From NCBI RefSeq assembly GCF_019669985.1, contig NZ_AP019782.1:2040001-2104000 (forward strand): a stretch of 64,000 bases of DNA, read 5' to 3'. The position numbers were made by a program, and so were the translations under genes. Of the stretch, positions 30,865-40,729 are shown in pieces; position 1 is the stretch's first letter, and each line of letters opens with the position of its first letter. Source of the stretch: Methylogaea oryzae (lineage in GTDB: Bacteria; Pseudomonadota; Gammaproteobacteria; Methylococcales; Methylococcaceae). Below the pieces are notes generated by a model. It ran no database searches. It was not told the origin of the DNA and worked only from the letters and a program-made list of their open reading frames with translations.

Positions 30865-30985
30865 GAAACTGTCCCTTGGTTAGCGTAGCCGCCGCAAAAC
30901 ACCAGGCCATCGGCGAAGGATACGCTGTCGAAAACCGCTTTCCGTTACCATTGTACGGACTACGATCCAACGAACAAGCCGACGC

Positions 30986-31888
30986 ATGAACGAAACAGCC
31001 TCCCTCACCTACTTTTCGCTCAACAACTTGGCCGCCATCGCCGTGCAGGGCGAAGACGCCGCCACTTTTCTCCAAGGCCAAACCACCTGCGACGTGCGCC
31101 AGGTGACGCCGCAACAGTCGCGGCCGGGCGCGCTCTGCAACCTCAAAGGCAGGGTAATCGCCACCATCCGCCTGGTGCACAGCGGGGACGGCTTTTTGCT
31201 GCTGCTGCAACGGGATATGCAGGAAACCCTTCTGAAGCGGCTGCGCATGTATGTGCTGCGTGCCAAAGTGGTGGTGGCCGATGCGGGCAGCGATTGGCGT
31301 ATCGCCGGATTGATCGGCGACACCCTGCCTGGAACGTTGAGCAACGCCGGCTTACCGCTGGCCGACGAAACCGATGCCGCGGCTGGCAACGGCGGCGCCA
31401 TCGCCGTGCGCTTGCCGGGCGAACGACCGCGCTGCCTGCTCCTGTCGCGCCAGGACTCGCCGCAACCCTGGCTGGACAACTTAACCGTCGGCGACGAGGG
31501 CGTTTGGCGCCAGGCCGACATCGCCTGCGGCATCCCCCACATCGGCGCCCGCTTGAGCGAGGAATTCATCCCGCAAATGCTCAACCTGGATTTGATCGGC
31601 GCCGTCAGCTTCCAAAAAGGCTGCTATACCGGCCAGGAAATCGTCGCCAGAACCCATTACCTGGGCCAAGCCAAACGCCGCGCCTACCGCTATGCCGCTC
31701 CCAGCCAAGCCGCAACCGGAGACAGCCTGTTTGCCGACGGCCAAGCGGATGCGGTAGGCACCGTAATCGATGCGGCCGGCGGCGAGCTGCTGGCGGTGGT
31801 GTCCTGCGAACACAGCGCCATGCTGTTACGGCTGGGCGCCCCTGATGGCCCGACACTACAAGCGCTGCCCCCGCCCTACGGCATGTAA
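30986..31888 (+). CDS. ygfZ: folate-binding Fe-S assembly protein YgfZ
   Basis: YgfZ is a tetrahydrofolate-binding protein related to glycine cleavage T-protein that helps make or repair certain iron-sulfur enzymes. The 300 residues include the family signature KGCYTGQEIVART at 211-223 with the conserved Cys213. It is divergent from the sdh operon, which contains the iron-sulfur subunit SdhB; in E. coli ygfZ likewise neighbours sdhE and ygfX. Confidence 0.93.
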   Translation: MNETASLTYFSLNNLAAIAVQGEDAATFLQGQTTCDVRQVTPQQSRPGALCNLKGRVIATIRLVHSGDGFLLLLQRDMQETLLKRLRMYVLRAKVVVADAGSDWRIAGLIGDTLPGTLSNAGLPLADETDAAAGNGGAIAVRLPGERPRCLLLSRQDSPQPWLDNLTVGDEGVWRQADIACGIPHIGARLSEEFIPQMLNLDLIGAVSFQKGCYTGQEIVARTHYLGQAKRRAYRYAAPSQAATGDSLFADGQADAVGTVIDAAGGELLAVVSCEHSAMLLRLGAPDGPTLQALPPPYGM

Positions 31889-31932
31889 ACCCGGTCGCTC
31901 TGCCGATAGGAACGTCCACCGCGCTCTCACCG

Positions 31933-31966
31933 TAGCCCGGATGCGGCGCCGTGGACTCCGGGGCTA
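31933..31966. repeat. tagcccggatg-type intergenic hairpin repeat
   Basis: The arms tagcccgg and ccggggcta enclose about 17 bases. Similar cgtagcccggatg hairpins recur between genes in many gammaproteobacterial genomes. It stands 45 bases after ygfZ and could also protect or end that transcript; no T run follows. Confidence 0.55.
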
Positions 31967-32026
31967 CCGTAGTTGAACCGGTTGCGGCGGCTCTGGCTCG
32001 CCGTCCCTGTAGCCCCGTTCGCCAAA

Positions 32027-32192
32027 GCCAAGTAGGGTGGGCGAGAGCTAGCTTGCCCACCATTCGTCAGGCGGTCACCATGTGCTGCGGTGGGCAGCCT
32101 GCCGGCCGCCCACCCTACCTCTAGCCACGCTCCAACGTAACTGTTCACGAGTTTTTGTTGCTTGTAGCCAAGTAGGGTACGCAATGCGTACC
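32027..32192. repeat. tandem palindromic repeat units (gccaagtagggt type)
   Basis: The 12-base word gccaagtagggt occurs at 32027-32038 and again at 32167-32178, 140 bases apart. The first copy opens an inverted repeat with arms gtagggtgggc (32032-32042) and gcccaccctac (32108-32118). The second leads into the small palindrome gggtacgcaatgcgtacc. These are non-coding, MITE/REP-like units. The whole 31889-32336 gap (448 bases) contains only repeats and no supported gene. Confidence 0.65.
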
Positions 32193-32336
32193 AGATATGT
32201 CTTTAGCTTTTCGCCCGTTGGTCCGTAGGCCGTGTTGCAGCACAGCGGAAACCCGGCCGCCGCGTCAACCGCCGGGATTACGCTGCGCGCCATCCCAGCC
32301 CTAATATCGGCCGGGAATTGATGTTGTTACGCCCTC

Positions 32337-33026
32337 TTAGCCCACATAGCGGGTGGCATCGACCACGCCGGCTTGCTCGAAACCGGCGCGGCGCAGGCGG
32401 CAGGAGTCGCAACGGCCGCAGGCCTTGCCCTCGCTGTCCGCCGCGTAACAAGACACGGTGAGGGAGTAATCCACGCCCAAGGCCACGCCCTGGCGGATGA
32501 TTTCCGCCTTGCTCAGATGGATCAGAGGCGTATGAATCTGGAAACGCGCGCCTTCCACGCCGGCTTTGGTGGCCAGTTGCGCCAGGTTTTGGAAAGCCGC
32601 GATGTATTCCGGCCGGCAATCGGGATAGCCCGAATAGTCCACGGCGTTGACGCCGATGAAGATGTCGAAAGCCCCCAGCACTTCCGCCCAGCCCAGGGCG
32701 AACGACAGGAAGACGGTGTTGCGGGCCGGCACGTAGGTAACGGGAATGCCTTCCTGCTGCTGTTCCGGCACGGCGATGCTGCTGTCCGTCAACGCCGAGC
32801 CGCCGATAGCGTCGAACCCCACGTGCACGGTTTTGTGGGCACGGCAGCCCTGGCTCGCGGCGACGCGCTGGGCGGCTTGCAACTCCGCCCCGTGACGCTG
32901 GCCGTAATCGAAACTCAGGGCGTAACAGTCGTAGCCCTGGGATTTGGCAATGGCCAGCACCGTGGCCGAATCCAATCCCCCGGACAGCAGTACGACGGCT
33001 TTTCGGCGGTTATTTTCCTGGCTCAT
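32337..33026 (-). CDS. queC: 7-cyano-7-deazaguanine synthase
   Basis: QueC converts 7-carboxy-7-deazaguanine to preQ0 with ammonia and ATP on the way to queuosine. The 229 residues contain the PP-loop motif LSGGLDSAT near the start, the segment [12 protein letters not shown], and the C-terminal zinc cluster [17 protein letters not shown] with four cysteines. Its start overlaps queE by 17 bases, and both close the tol-pal transcript. Confidence 0.96.
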   Translation of the reverse strand: MSQENNRRKAVVLLSGGLDSATVLAIAKSQGYDCYALSFDYGQRHGAELQAAQRVAASQGCRAHKTVHVGFDAIGGSALTDSSIAVPEQQQEGIPVTYVPARNTVFLSFALGWAEVLGAFDIFIGVNAVDYSGYPDCRPEYIAAFQNLAQLATKAGVEGARFQIHTPLIHLSKAEIIRQGVALGVDYSLTVSCYAADSEGKACGRCDSCRLRRAGFEQAGVVDATRYVG

Positions 33027-33651
33027 TGCCCCACAGCAGTTTGTGTAATTGCAGTTGCAGGCGCACCGGCAAGCGGTCGCGCAGAATCTTGTCGGCCAAC
33101 TCGGTGGGATTCTGCACCCCGTTGCTGGGGGAAAACAGCACTTCGCAGCGTTGCGCCAAGCGGTGCTGCGCCATGATTTCCTTGGCCCATTGATAATCCG
33201 CCTCGTCGGCGATGACGAACTTCACCTGGTCGCGAGGCTGCAAGTGCGCCACATTGGCGTAAAGGTTGCGATGCATTTCCCCGGAGCTGGGGCCTTTCAG
33301 ATCCAGTACCTTGACGACGCGCGGGTCCACGCCGGCCACGTCCAGGGCACCGCTGGTTTCCAGGGACACTTCGTAGCCTTCGTCGGCCAGGCGTTGCAGC
33401 AGCAACAAACAGTCGGGCTGCGCCAACGGTTCGCCGCCGGTCACCGTCACGTAATGGGCGCCGTAGCCGCGCACCCGCGCCAGGATTTCGTCCAGCTCCA
33501 TGCGTTCGCCGCCGCTGAAGGCGTAGGTCGTGTCGCAATAGCTGCAACGCAATGGACAGCCGGTCAGGCGGATAAACACGGTGGGGCAGCCCACCGTGCG
33601 GGTTTCCCCTTGCAGGGAATAAAAGATTTCGGTGATGCGTAAAGCGGGCAT
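33010..33651 (-). CDS. queE: 7-carboxy-7-deazaguanine synthase
   Basis: QueE is a radical SAM enzyme that contracts the pterin ring to make 7-carboxy-7-deazaguanine. The iron-sulfur motif [10 protein letters not shown] supplies the CxxxCxxC cysteines, and [22 protein letters not shown] and [11 protein letters not shown] follow. I chose the ATG at 33651 ([10 protein letters not shown], the conserved beginning); an in-frame TTG at 33678 has the better ribosome site (gagga) and would add nine residues. It follows cpoB. Confidence 0.93.
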   Translation of the reverse strand: MPALRITEIFYSLQGETRTVGCPTVFIRLTGCPLRCSYCDTTYAFSGGERMELDEILARVRGYGAHYVTVTGGEPLAQPDCLLLLQRLADEGYEVSLETSGALDVAGVDPRVVKVLDLKGPSSGEMHRNLYANVAHLQPRDQVKFVIADEADYQWAKEIMAQHRLAQRCEVLFSPSNGVQNPTELADKILRDRLPVRLQLQLHKLLWGNEPGK

Positions 33652-33697
33652 GGCTGAGGATGAAGGACTGAGGACCAAACCCAGTCCTCGCCATCCT

Positions 33698-34501
33698 TCA
33701 GTGGCCTTCCTTTTTCATTTGCTGCAAACGTTCCTGGGCTTTCTGCGCCGCGCTGGTGCCGGGGAAACGCTTGCCGACATCGTTGAAGATCTGGCTGGCG
33801 GCGGGCCACTTCTTGCCGTCGTACTCGATATTGCCCAAACGCAATAAGGCATCCGCCGCCTTGGGGCTTTTCGGATACGCGTCCAGCAGCTTGCGGAAGG
33901 CTTCCCGCGCGCCGTTGAAGTCCTGGGTTACGTAGTAACACTCGCCCAGCCAGTACTGGGCATTGGGCGCGCTTTCGTCGGTGGGATAACTGGACAGAAA
34001 GCTCTTGAACAAGCCGATGCCTTCCTTGTAACGGCCTTCCTTCACACTATCGAAAGCTTTCTGGTAGGCCTGCTGCGCCGCTTCCGCGGCGGCGGAATCC
34101 ACCGCCGGCTGGCCGGCGTTTGATGCCGAGCCATCGTCGCCGCCGCCGGCTGCTTTGCGCGATGCCGAACCGCCCGCGGCGAGCGCCTGGAGGCGCTGAT
34201 CCAGATCCTGATACTGCGCACGCTGCTGCTGCTTCAGTTCCTCGATCTCATGGGTCAACTGCTCCAGGTCGCCGCGCAGCGACTGAATGTCCGAACGCAA
34301 CTCGTCGGACTGGCCCACCATCTGCGCCAAGGCCGGACCGGACAAGCGCTGCTCCAGGCGGCCGACCCGATCGATCAGGTTGGCCACCGTGGCATAAGTC
34401 TCGTCCGCCGCCCGCGCGGGAACCCCGCCGAGAATCAACGACGCGGCTACCGCGCAGGAAGCGGCGCCAAAGCCGACTTTAACTCGTTCCGACATAGACA
34501 T
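33698..34501 (-). CDS. cpoB: cell division coordinator CpoB (YbgF)
   Basis: CpoB is a periplasmic protein that links Tol-Pal activity with peptidoglycan synthesis during constriction. The 267 residues have a signal peptide (about 1-31, cleaved near ARA), an N-terminal coiled coil (about 35-110, trimerisation; LEQLTHEIEELKQQ), and a C-terminal TPR domain (about 140-265) with repeats YQKAFDSVKEGRYKEGI, NAQYWLGECYYVTQDFNGA and ADALLRLGNIEYDG. Its ATG overlaps the pal stop in an ATGA. Confidence 0.93.
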   Translation of the reverse strand: MSMSERVKVGFGAASCAVAASLILGGVPARAADETYATVANLIDRVGRLEQRLSGPALAQMVGQSDELRSDIQSLRGDLEQLTHEIEELKQQQRAQYQDLDQRLQALAAGGSASRKAAGGGDDGSASNAGQPAVDSAAAEAAQQAYQKAFDSVKEGRYKEGIGLFKSFLSSYPTDESAPNAQYWLGECYYVTQDFNGAREAFRKLLDAYPKSPKAADALLRLGNIEYDGKKWPAASQIFNDVGKRFPGTSAAQKAQERLQQMKKEGH

Positions 34502-35082
34502 CAGTGGCCGGGATAAGCGAACTCAACGCGGCGATTCTGGTGCCAGCATTCTTCGTCATGGCCGGTGCAGGAGGGCTTCTCTTCGCCGTAGCTGACCACC
34601 TGAACCTGGCTCTCGGCCACGCCTTGCAGCTTCAGCATATTGGCGACCGTCTTGGCGCGCTGCTCGCCCAGGGCGATGTTGTATTCCCGCGAGCCACGCT
34701 CGTCGGCGTGGCCGTCCAGCGTCACGCGCTGCCCCGGATTGCCCGCCAGGAACTCGGCGTGAGCGCTGACCACCGACACGTATTCCGGCATGACGTCGGA
34801 GCTGTTGTACTGGAAGTAGATGACTTTTTTGAACAACGGACTGCTGGGATTGTCCAGATCCGCCGCCGTGTAATGGCCGCCGCCGGCGCCAAAACCGCCG
34901 CCAGCACCGCCGCCGGTGCCGTAACCGGTGCCGCCGACACCGGCGCCGTAACCGGAAGTGCCCGCGCCGCCCAGACCGCCGGCACCTGCCGCACCCTCTT
35001 CCGGCTTGTCGCCGGTGGAGCTGCAACCCACCAGGGCCGCCGCCATCAATAACGCCGCGACGGAAATCTTTTTCGTTGCCAT
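34501..35082 (-). CDS. pal: peptidoglycan-associated lipoprotein
   Basis: Pal is an outer-membrane lipoprotein that binds peptidoglycan and TolB. The signal peptide ends in the lipobox LVGC with Cys20 as the lipidated residue. A long Gly/Ala-rich linker (about 28-70, with repeated GAGxGGTGYG-like runs) is followed by an OmpA-like domain with VTLDGHADERGSREYNIALGEQRA, the diaminopimelate-binding motif. The Gly-rich linker is longer than in E. coli. It lies 46 bases after tolB. Confidence 0.95.
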   Translation of the reverse strand: MATKKISVAALLMAAALVGCSSTGDKPEEGAAGAGGLGGAGTSGYGAGVGGTGYGTGGGAGGGFGAGGGHYTAADLDNPSSPLFKKVIYFQYNSSDVMPEYVSVVSAHAEFLAGNPGQRVTLDGHADERGSREYNIALGEQRAKTVANMLKLQGVAESQVQVVSYGEEKPSCTGHDEECWHQNRRVEFAYPGH

Positions 35083-35128
35083 GGGACTACTCCTTAAACT
35101 TCAACTGTTAAAAACCAATCAAGACGCA

Positions 35129-36415
35129 TTAAAACGGGGACCACGCCGGCTCACGCACATCGTGAGTTTCGCTGGACAAACGCTGGTGCACGCCGCCGTC
35201 GAAGGACACCGCCGACAGATACCCTTCGTTGCCGGCTTTGCTGGCGTACATGATCATGCTGCCGTTGGCGGCGAAGCTGGGAGACTCGTCCAGCGGACCG
35301 CGGGTCAACACCCGCAAGGCACGGGTCTTCAAGTCCATCACGGCGATGCGGAAATTGCCGCCGCCGCCATGCACCATCACCAGGCTGCGGCCGTCCGGGG
35401 AGAACGCGCCGCGCGCGTTGTATTCGCCCTCGAAAGTGGCGCGCTGCGCCGTTCCGCCGCTGCTGGAGACGATATACAGCTGCGGCTTGCCGCCTCGGTC
35501 CGAGGTAAAGACGATGCTGCCGCCGTCCGGCGACCAACTCGGTTCCGTGTCGATGGCGCGGCTGTTGGAAATATTGGTCAGGCTGCGGCTCGCCAAGTCC
35601 AGCACGTACACGTCCGGATTGCCGTCCTTGGACAAGGTCACCGCCAAACGCCGGCCGTCCGGCGACCAGGCCGGGGCGCCGTTGATGCCCGGCAGGCTGG
35701 AAACCATGGTGCGCTGACCGGTGGCCAGTTCCTGCACATAAATGGCCGACGCCTTGGTTTCGAAGGAAACGTAGGCCAGACGCTTGCCGTCCGCCGACCA
35801 GGCCGGCGACATGAGCGGCTCGGGCGAGGTGACGATGGTCTGCGGCGCGTAACCGTCGGCGTCGGCCACTTGGATGCGGTACTGGCGCTTGCCGTTGTCG
35901 CCCATATAGGACGTGACGTAGGCGATGCGCGTCGCGAAGGCGCCGGGCGTGCCGGTAAGCTGCTGGAAGATCATGTCCGCGATGCGGTGGGCGGTGCGGC
36001 GCAAATCCGGCGCGCTGCTCTCCACCGTGTAGGACATGAGCTGCTGGCCCTTGAGCACGTCGAACACGAAGAACTGCACGGTATAGCCTTCCGGGCCCGG
36101 ACGCACCTGGCCGATCACCAGGTAGTCCTGCTTCAACACCTGCCATTCGGGAAAACGCACCTGATCCGGCGTCGAAGGGGTGCTGAGCATGGCTTCCCGT
36201 CCCAGGGACTTAAAGCGGCCGCTACGGCCCAAGTCGTCGGAAATCACGCCCGACATATCCACCGCCAGCTGCGATTGCGAGCCGAACGGTACGACGGCGA
36301 TAGGACTGGCGCGCTCCACGCCCTTGGTGATTTCGATCATCAACTCGGCTTGCGCCAGCGTCGAGTAGAGGCCGGCCAGCAACAGCCAAACAACTGCGAA
36401 TATCCGTCGATTCAT
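35129..36415 (-). CDS. tolB: Tol-Pal system beta-propeller protein TolB
   Basis: TolB is a periplasmic partner of Pal, released and recycled by the TolQRA motor. I chose the ATG at 36415, which gives a clean signal peptide ([20 protein letters not shown], cleaved after AQA) and 428 residues; the GTG at 36442 only adds nine. The N-terminal domain (about 25-160) is followed by a six-bladed propeller whose blades repeat [12 protein letters not shown]-like motifs ([30 protein letters not shown] and others). Confidence 0.96.
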   Translation of the reverse strand: MNRRIFAVVWLLLAGLYSTLAQAELMIEITKGVERASPIAVVPFGSQSQLAVDMSGVISDDLGRSGRFKSLGREAMLSTPSTPDQVRFPEWQVLKQDYLVIGQVRPGPEGYTVQFFVFDVLKGQQLMSYTVESSAPDLRRTAHRIADMIFQQLTGTPGAFATRIAYVTSYMGDNGKRQYRIQVADADGYAPQTIVTSPEPLMSPAWSADGKRLAYVSFETKASAIYVQELATGQRTMVSSLPGINGAPAWSPDGRRLAVTLSKDGNPDVYVLDLASRSLTNISNSRAIDTEPSWSPDGGSIVFTSDRGGKPQLYIVSSSGGTAQRATFEGEYNARGAFSPDGRSLVMVHGGGGNFRIAVMDLKTRALRVLTRGPLDESPSFAANGSMIMYASKAGNEGYLSAVSFDGGVHQRLSSETHDVREPAWSPF

Positions 36416-36466
36416 GGGTCGTTCTTGTAAGTTGGCAAACACTATGTGACTAGTCCGCTAGTGGTG

Positions 36467-37900
36467 TTAAGTGGGGCAATCGGGACAGAATTTAAACGGG
36501 AAAGACTTGAAGTCTTGGAACGCGGCGGCATCCTCCGGGACGGGCAGCGGAGAGGCCCTGCGCACCGCGGCCTCGGCAGACTGGTCGAAGGCGGCGTTGC
36601 CGCTGCTTTTTTCCACTTTAGCGTCCAACACCGCGCCCCCCGGCGCTAATCTCACGCGAATTATACAAGACAAACTGCTGTCCACCGAAGGCGGCTGATA
36701 CCAATTATTGATAACCTTCTGCTTGATGGCCGCGATGGCCGCCGCTTGGGCTTTATCCGAAGCCGCCTTGGCGCGCTTGGCCGCCTCCGCCTTGCCTTCC
36801 GCCTCCAACTGCTCTTTGAGCGCCCGCTCGCGTTCGGCTTGGCGTTTGGCCTCTTCGGCGGCTTTGCGATGCGCCTCTTCCTCGGCCGCCTGCTTTTTCG
36901 CCTCGGCCTCGGCTTCCGCCTTGCGCTTGGCTTCCGCTTCGGCTTTTTGCCGTGCCGCGTCCTCCTCCTTGCGCTTAGCCTCTTCCGCCTGGCGTTTCTG
37001 CTGCTCGGCTTTCTGCTTGGCTTCTGCATCGGCCTTCTGTTTGGCCTCCGCTTCGGCTTTTTGCTTGGCTTCAGCCTCGGCCTTTTGCTTCGCCTCCGCG
37101 TCGGCCTTCTGCTGTTTAGCCAACTCGTCCTTGCGCTTGGCTTCCGCCTCGGCTTTTTGCTGCTTCGCTTGCTCTTCCTTACGTGCCGCCTCGGCCTCCG
37201 CCTTTTGCTGCTTGGCCTGTTCCTCCTTGCGCTTAGCCTCGGCCTCCTTCGCTTTCTGGGCCGCTTGAGTCTCCTCCTGCTTGCGCTTGGCTTCCGCTTC
37301 GGCGGCCAGTTTGCCCTGCTCCGCCAGGCGCTGCTGTTCCTCGGCCTTTTTCTTCTCCTCGGCGGCCTTCTTCACCGTCTCCTGGCGCTTGGCCTCCGCT
37401 TCGGCGGCGGCTTTTTCCTCTGCCTGGCGTTGTTTCTCGGCGGCCTCTTTACGTTTCGTCTCTTCCTTGCGTTGCGATTCCAGCTCGGCGACGCGTTTTT
37501 CCTCCGCCTGGCGCTGCCGCTCCGCCTCGGCCTGCTTTTGCTTGAGCTCTTCCAGCTTCTGCGCCGCTTGCGCCTGCGCCGCCTCGTTCTGCTTTTGCAA
37601 AGCCAGCTTCTGCGCCTCCAACTCGGCCAAGCGCTTCTCTTCCTCCAAGCGTTTTTGCTCCAACGCCTGCTGCTGCGCCTGCTTGGCCTGCTCTTTCTGT
37701 TGCAGCTTGGTCAACTCCTGCTGAACCTGGCCTTCGTCGGCCATGGTGGCCTTGATGGTCTCCGGCTGGGCCTCCTCGGGCTTGCCCTGGGATTGCTCGC
37801 CGCTGTTGAAGCTGATGAAAAACAAGGCCAACAGGGCCAAATGCAGCAGCAGGGCCCACAACAAAGGTCGCTGGTATTGGCGCAGCATTTCCATGGTCAT
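36467..37900 (-). CDS. tolA: cell envelope integrity protein TolA with long repeat coiled coil
   Basis: TolA links the TolQR motor to TolB-Pal across the periplasm. The 477 residues have one membrane helix (about 12-33), a very long helical domain rich in Ala, Lys, Glu and Gln (about 55-370), and the C-terminal TolA/TonB-like domain (about 385-477, with NNWYQPPSVDSSLSCIIRVRLAPGG). The helix includes near-perfect repeats of (A/E)AKQKA(E/D)AE that appear as 24-27-base repeats at about 37010-37130. It is about 55 residues longer than E. coli TolA, all in the helical domain. The antisense strand has a long open frame that is a compositional artefact. Its ATG overlaps tolR. Confidence 0.94.
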   Translation of the reverse strand: MTMEMLRQYQRPLLWALLLHLALLALFFISFNSGEQSQGKPEEAQPETIKATMADEGQVQQELTKLQQKEQAKQAQQQALEQKRLEEEKRLAELEAQKLALQKQNEAAQAQAAQKLEELKQKQAEAERQRQAEEKRVAELESQRKEETKRKEAAEKQRQAEEKAAAEAEAKRQETVKKAAEEKKKAEEQQRLAEQGKLAAEAEAKRKQEETQAAQKAKEAEAKRKEEQAKQQKAEAEAARKEEQAKQQKAEAEAKRKDELAKQQKADAEAKQKAEAEAKQKAEAEAKQKADAEAKQKAEQQKRQAEEAKRKEEDAARQKAEAEAKRKAEAEAEAKKQAAEEEAHRKAAEEAKRQAERERALKEQLEAEGKAEAAKRAKAASDKAQAAAIAAIKQKVINNWYQPPSVDSSLSCIIRVRLAPGGAVLDAKVEKSSGNAAFDQSAEAAVRRASPLPVPEDAAAFQDFKSFPFKFCPDCPT

Positions 37901-38331
37901 TCCGCCGGATTGGTCATCAAGCCCACGCTGGGTACGCCCGCTTGTTTCAACGCCGCCATGGCGGTCACCACCCGGCCGTAATCCACCGCCTTGTCGCCGC
38001 GGATCAACACTTCGGTGCCCGGTTTCAAGCGTAGCGCCGCCATCACCTTGGCCATCAGCTCTTCCTGCGCCACCGGCTGGTCGTCGTGATCGCCCAGATC
38101 CACGTAAAAGCTGCCGTCGGCCTTGATGCTGACGACGATGGGCGGCTTGTCCTCTTTCACCTCCACCGTCTTGGCCGCCGCTTGCGGCAGATCCACGTCC
38201 ACGCCGTTCTGCACCAGGGGCGCGGTGATCATGAAGATAATGAGCAATACCAGGGAAACGTCGATGTAGGGTACGACGTTGATTTCAGCCATGGGCTTGC
38301 GGCGTCCGCCGCCGCGTCCGGGGACGTTCAT
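37897..38331 (-). CDS. tolR: TolR, Tol-Pal motor subunit
   Basis: TolR pairs with TolQ to use the proton gradient. The 144-residue ExbD-like protein begins with an Arg/Gly/Lys-rich segment and INVVPYIDVSLVLLIIFMIT, whose Asp in the membrane helix is the proton-carrying residue. A periplasmic domain with LIRGDKAVDYGRVV follows. Both ends overlap neighbours as ATGA (tolQ upstream, tolA downstream). Confidence 0.95.
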   Translation of the reverse strand: MNVPGRGGGRRKPMAEINVVPYIDVSLVLLIIFMITAPLVQNGVDVDLPQAAAKTVEVKEDKPPIVVSIKADGSFYVDLGDHDDQPVAQEELMAKVMAALRLKPGTEVLIRGDKAVDYGRVVTAMAALKQAGVPSVGLMTNPAE

Positions 38332-39041
38332 TGGGACACCCGCCGCGCCGCGGAATCGCTAACCGCGGTTGAATGGACCTGACGGTGCAACAGGCTCAGG
38401 AATTCCTCCATGAAGGTCTGATAACGGCTGGCCAGCTTGTCGTTGACGGTGGCGTAGCGGTTGTAGGCGATAACGGCTGGAATGGCGGCGAACAAGCCCA
38501 TGGCCGTGGCGATCAAGGCTTCCGAAATGCCGGGAGCCACCATGGACAGGGTCGCTTGCTTGACCGCGCCTAAGGAGCGGAACGAATTCATGATGCCCCA
38601 CACCGTGCCGAACAAGCCGATGTACGGACTGGTGGAACCCACCGTGGCGAGGAAGGGCAAGTGCTCGTCCAGCATATCCAGCTCGCGTCCCATGGCGGCG
38701 CGCATGGCGCGCTGGGCGCCGTCCACCACGGCCTCCGGCGCGATGCCTTCCTGGCGCCGCAGGCGGGAAAACTCCTTGAAGCCGGCCACGAAAATGTTTT
38801 CGATGCCGTCGCACTGATAACCTTCCGAAGACATTTCCCGATACAAATCGGACAGTTCCATGCCGGACCAAAAGCGGTCCTCGAATTCGTCGGCGATCCC
38901 CACGGCATTCCTCAACACCTTGCGCTTGCCGAAAATAAAAGTCCAGGACACCACGGAAGCGGCCAGGAGGATCAGCATCACCGCCTGAACGACGAAGCTG
39001 GCCTCCATGATGATGGTTATAAACGACTGGTCAGAATTCAT
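38328..39041 (-). CDS. tolQ: TolQ, Tol-Pal motor subunit
   Basis: TolQ is the three-helix stator protein of the Tol motor. The start MNSDQSFITIIMEA at 39041 gives 237 residues, close to 230 in E. coli; a longer frame runs into ybgC and is not likely. Helices are at about 14-36, 137-160 and 170-195, with the conserved VGSTSPYIGLFGTVWGIM and ISEALIATAMGLFAAIPAVIAYN. The first 11 bases overlap ybgC. Confidence 0.95.
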   Translation of the reverse strand: MNSDQSFITIIMEASFVVQAVMLILLAASVVSWTFIFGKRKVLRNAVGIADEFEDRFWSGMELSDLYREMSSEGYQCDGIENIFVAGFKEFSRLRRQEGIAPEAVVDGAQRAMRAAMGRELDMLDEHLPFLATVGSTSPYIGLFGTVWGIMNSFRSLGAVKQATLSMVAPGISEALIATAMGLFAAIPAVIAYNRYATVNDKLASRYQTFMEEFLSLLHRQVHSTAVSDSAARRVSQ

Positions 39042-39450
39042 CTTTGATCCGTTGCAATAAATAATCCGGTATGGCGGTGGCCTTGAAAGCGTCCGCTTCC
39101 AGGCAGGCCACGCGCACTTGCGTCTTGCACAGCAGCTCGCCGGCGTCAGCCTGGCGGCGAATTTCCTGCTCGAAAACCAAGCTGGCCCGTTTCGCCTCGA
39201 CCAAGCGGGCATCGACCCACAGCAGGTCGTTGAAGCGGGCCGGCTTGATAAAATCCAAGTTCATGGATTTTACTGCAAATACAATGCCTTCGCGCGTACG
39301 CAGTTCGTCCTGCTCGAATCCCATCGCCCGCAATCGCTCGGTGCGCGCCCGTTCGAAGAAGCGCACATAGGCGCCGTGGTATACCACGCCGCCCGCATCG
39401 GTGTCCTCATAATAGACGCGCACCGGCCATCGAAAAGTGTCGGCTTTCAT
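39031..39450 (-). CDS. ybgC: acyl-CoA thioesterase YbgC (tol-pal associated)
   Basis: YbgC is a hot-dog fold thioesterase found at the head of tol-pal operons and associated with phospholipid synthesis enzymes. The 139 residues have VYYEDTDAGGVVYHGAYVRFFERARTE in which the Asp-Thr-Asp and the following Tyr-His are the catalytic motif of the 4-hydroxybenzoyl-CoA thioesterase class. It is 10 bases after ruvB and overlaps tolQ. Confidence 0.94.
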   Translation of the reverse strand: MKADTFRWPVRVYYEDTDAGGVVYHGAYVRFFERARTERLRAMGFEQDELRTREGIVFAVKSMNLDFIKPARFNDLLWVDARLVEAKRASLVFEQEIRRQADAGELLCKTQVRVACLEADAFKATAIPDYLLQRIKDEF

Positions 39451-39460
39451 GAAACCCGCC

Positions 39461-40492
39461 TCATCCGAACAAATCCTCGGACGGCGCCGCCGCCCTGGGC
39501 GCCTCCAGTCCGAAATGCAAATAAGCCATCCGGGTGGCGACGCGCCCGCGCGGCGTGCGCATAATGTAGCCCTGCTGGATCAAATAAGGCTCCAGCACGT
39601 CCTCGATGGTGCCGCGCTCCTCGCTGATGGCGGCCGCCAAGCTGTCCAGGCCCACCGGGCCGCCGTCGAACATGTCGATCATCACCTTCAACAGCTTGCG
39701 ATCCAGCGGGTCGAAGCCCACTTGGTCGACCTTGAGCATTTCCAGGGCTTTAGCCGCCACCTCGGCGGTGACGTGACCGTCCGATTTCACCTCGGCATAG
39801 TCGCGCACCCGCCGCAGCAAGCGATTGGCAATACGCGGCGTGCCTCGGCTGCGGCGCGCCACTTCCACCGCACCGTCATGATGCATGGTCAGGCCGAGAA
39901 TGCGGGCCGAGCGCTCGACGATGCGGGTCAAGTCCTCTACCGAATAAAACTCCAAGCGCTGGACGATGCCGAAGCGGTCGCGCAGCGGCGACGTGAGCAG
40001 GCCGGCGCGGGTGGTCGCGCCCACCAGCGTGAAAGGCGGCAGATCCAGCTTGATGGAACGGGCGGCCGGACCTTCGCCGATCATGATGTCGATCTGGTAG
40101 TCCTCCATGGCCGGATAGAGGGACTCCTCCACCACCGCGCTCAAACGGTGGATTTCGTCGATGAACAACACGTCGCCTTGCTCCAGATTGGTCAGCAATG
40201 CGGCCAGGTCGCCGGCTTTTTCCAGCACCGGGCCGGACGTGTGGCGGATGTTGACGCCCATTTCGTTGGCCAGGATGTTGGCCAGGGTGGTCTTGCCCAG
40301 GCCGGGAGGGCCGAAGATCAGCACGTGGTCCAGCGCCTCGCCGCGTCCCTTGGCGGCGTGGATGAAAATTTCCATCTGCTCCTTCAGTGCCGGCTGGCCG
40401 ATGTAGTCGGCCAAGCGCTTGGGGCGGATGGCGCGATCCACCGCGTCGTCTTCGCGGTTGCTTTGCGGACTGATCAAGCGCTCGTTGTCCAT
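39461..40492 (-). CDS. ruvB: Holliday junction branch migration helicase RuvB
   Basis: RuvB is the AAA+ motor that drives branch migration with RuvA. The 343 residues start at [10 protein letters not shown]; an in-frame extension to 40582 is unlikely. Walker [10 protein letters not shown] is at 61-69, Walker B reads LFIDEIHRL, sensor 1 is [10 protein letters not shown] and the C-terminal winged helix contains RTPRGRVAT. It is separated from ruvC-ruvA by about 2.9 kb containing four unrelated genes. The 313 bases upstream (40493-40805) hold two small palindromes only. Confidence 0.97.
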   Translation of the reverse strand: MDNERLISPQSNREDDAVDRAIRPKRLADYIGQPALKEQMEIFIHAAKGRGEALDHVLIFGPPGLGKTTLANILANEMGVNIRHTSGPVLEKAGDLAALLTNLEQGDVLFIDEIHRLSAVVEESLYPAMEDYQIDIMIGEGPAARSIKLDLPPFTLVGATTRAGLLTSPLRDRFGIVQRLEFYSVEDLTRIVERSARILGLTMHHDGAVEVARRSRGTPRIANRLLRRVRDYAEVKSDGHVTAEVAAKALEMLKVDQVGFDPLDRKLLKVMIDMFDGGPVGLDSLAAAISEERGTIEDVLEPYLIQQGYIMRTPRGRVATRMAYLHFGLEAPRAAAPSEDLFG

Positions 40493-40729
40493 CGTTGCCC
40501 AACTCGTTGAAAAACCAAAAACCGTGGCTGGGCGGCACCTTAAAGATGGCGATTTCGTTCCCGCACCGTCAAGAACGGGCATTATACGCGGGGCGAAGGA
40601 TTTGGTTTAGCGCCGCAAGGCGTCGGCGGCGCGCAAGGCCGGGCGTCCGCAATAGCGGCGGCCTGATCTTATCGCCGCGCCAGCGGGCGATGGGGCGAGG
40701 ACACGAAGGGGATTCGCAAAGCGGGGGAA

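Noticed and set aside
30797-31210. 137-codon minus-strand ORF across the ygfZ start
   Set aside because: It is antisense to ygfZ and reads in a different frame from the SDHAF4 gene.
36746-37981. 411-codon plus-strand ORF rich in Leu, Phe and Gly opposite tolA
   Set aside because: It mirrors the Ala/Lys/Glu/Gln repeat of tolA on the other strand; composition keeps the frame open. No ribosome site or known domain.
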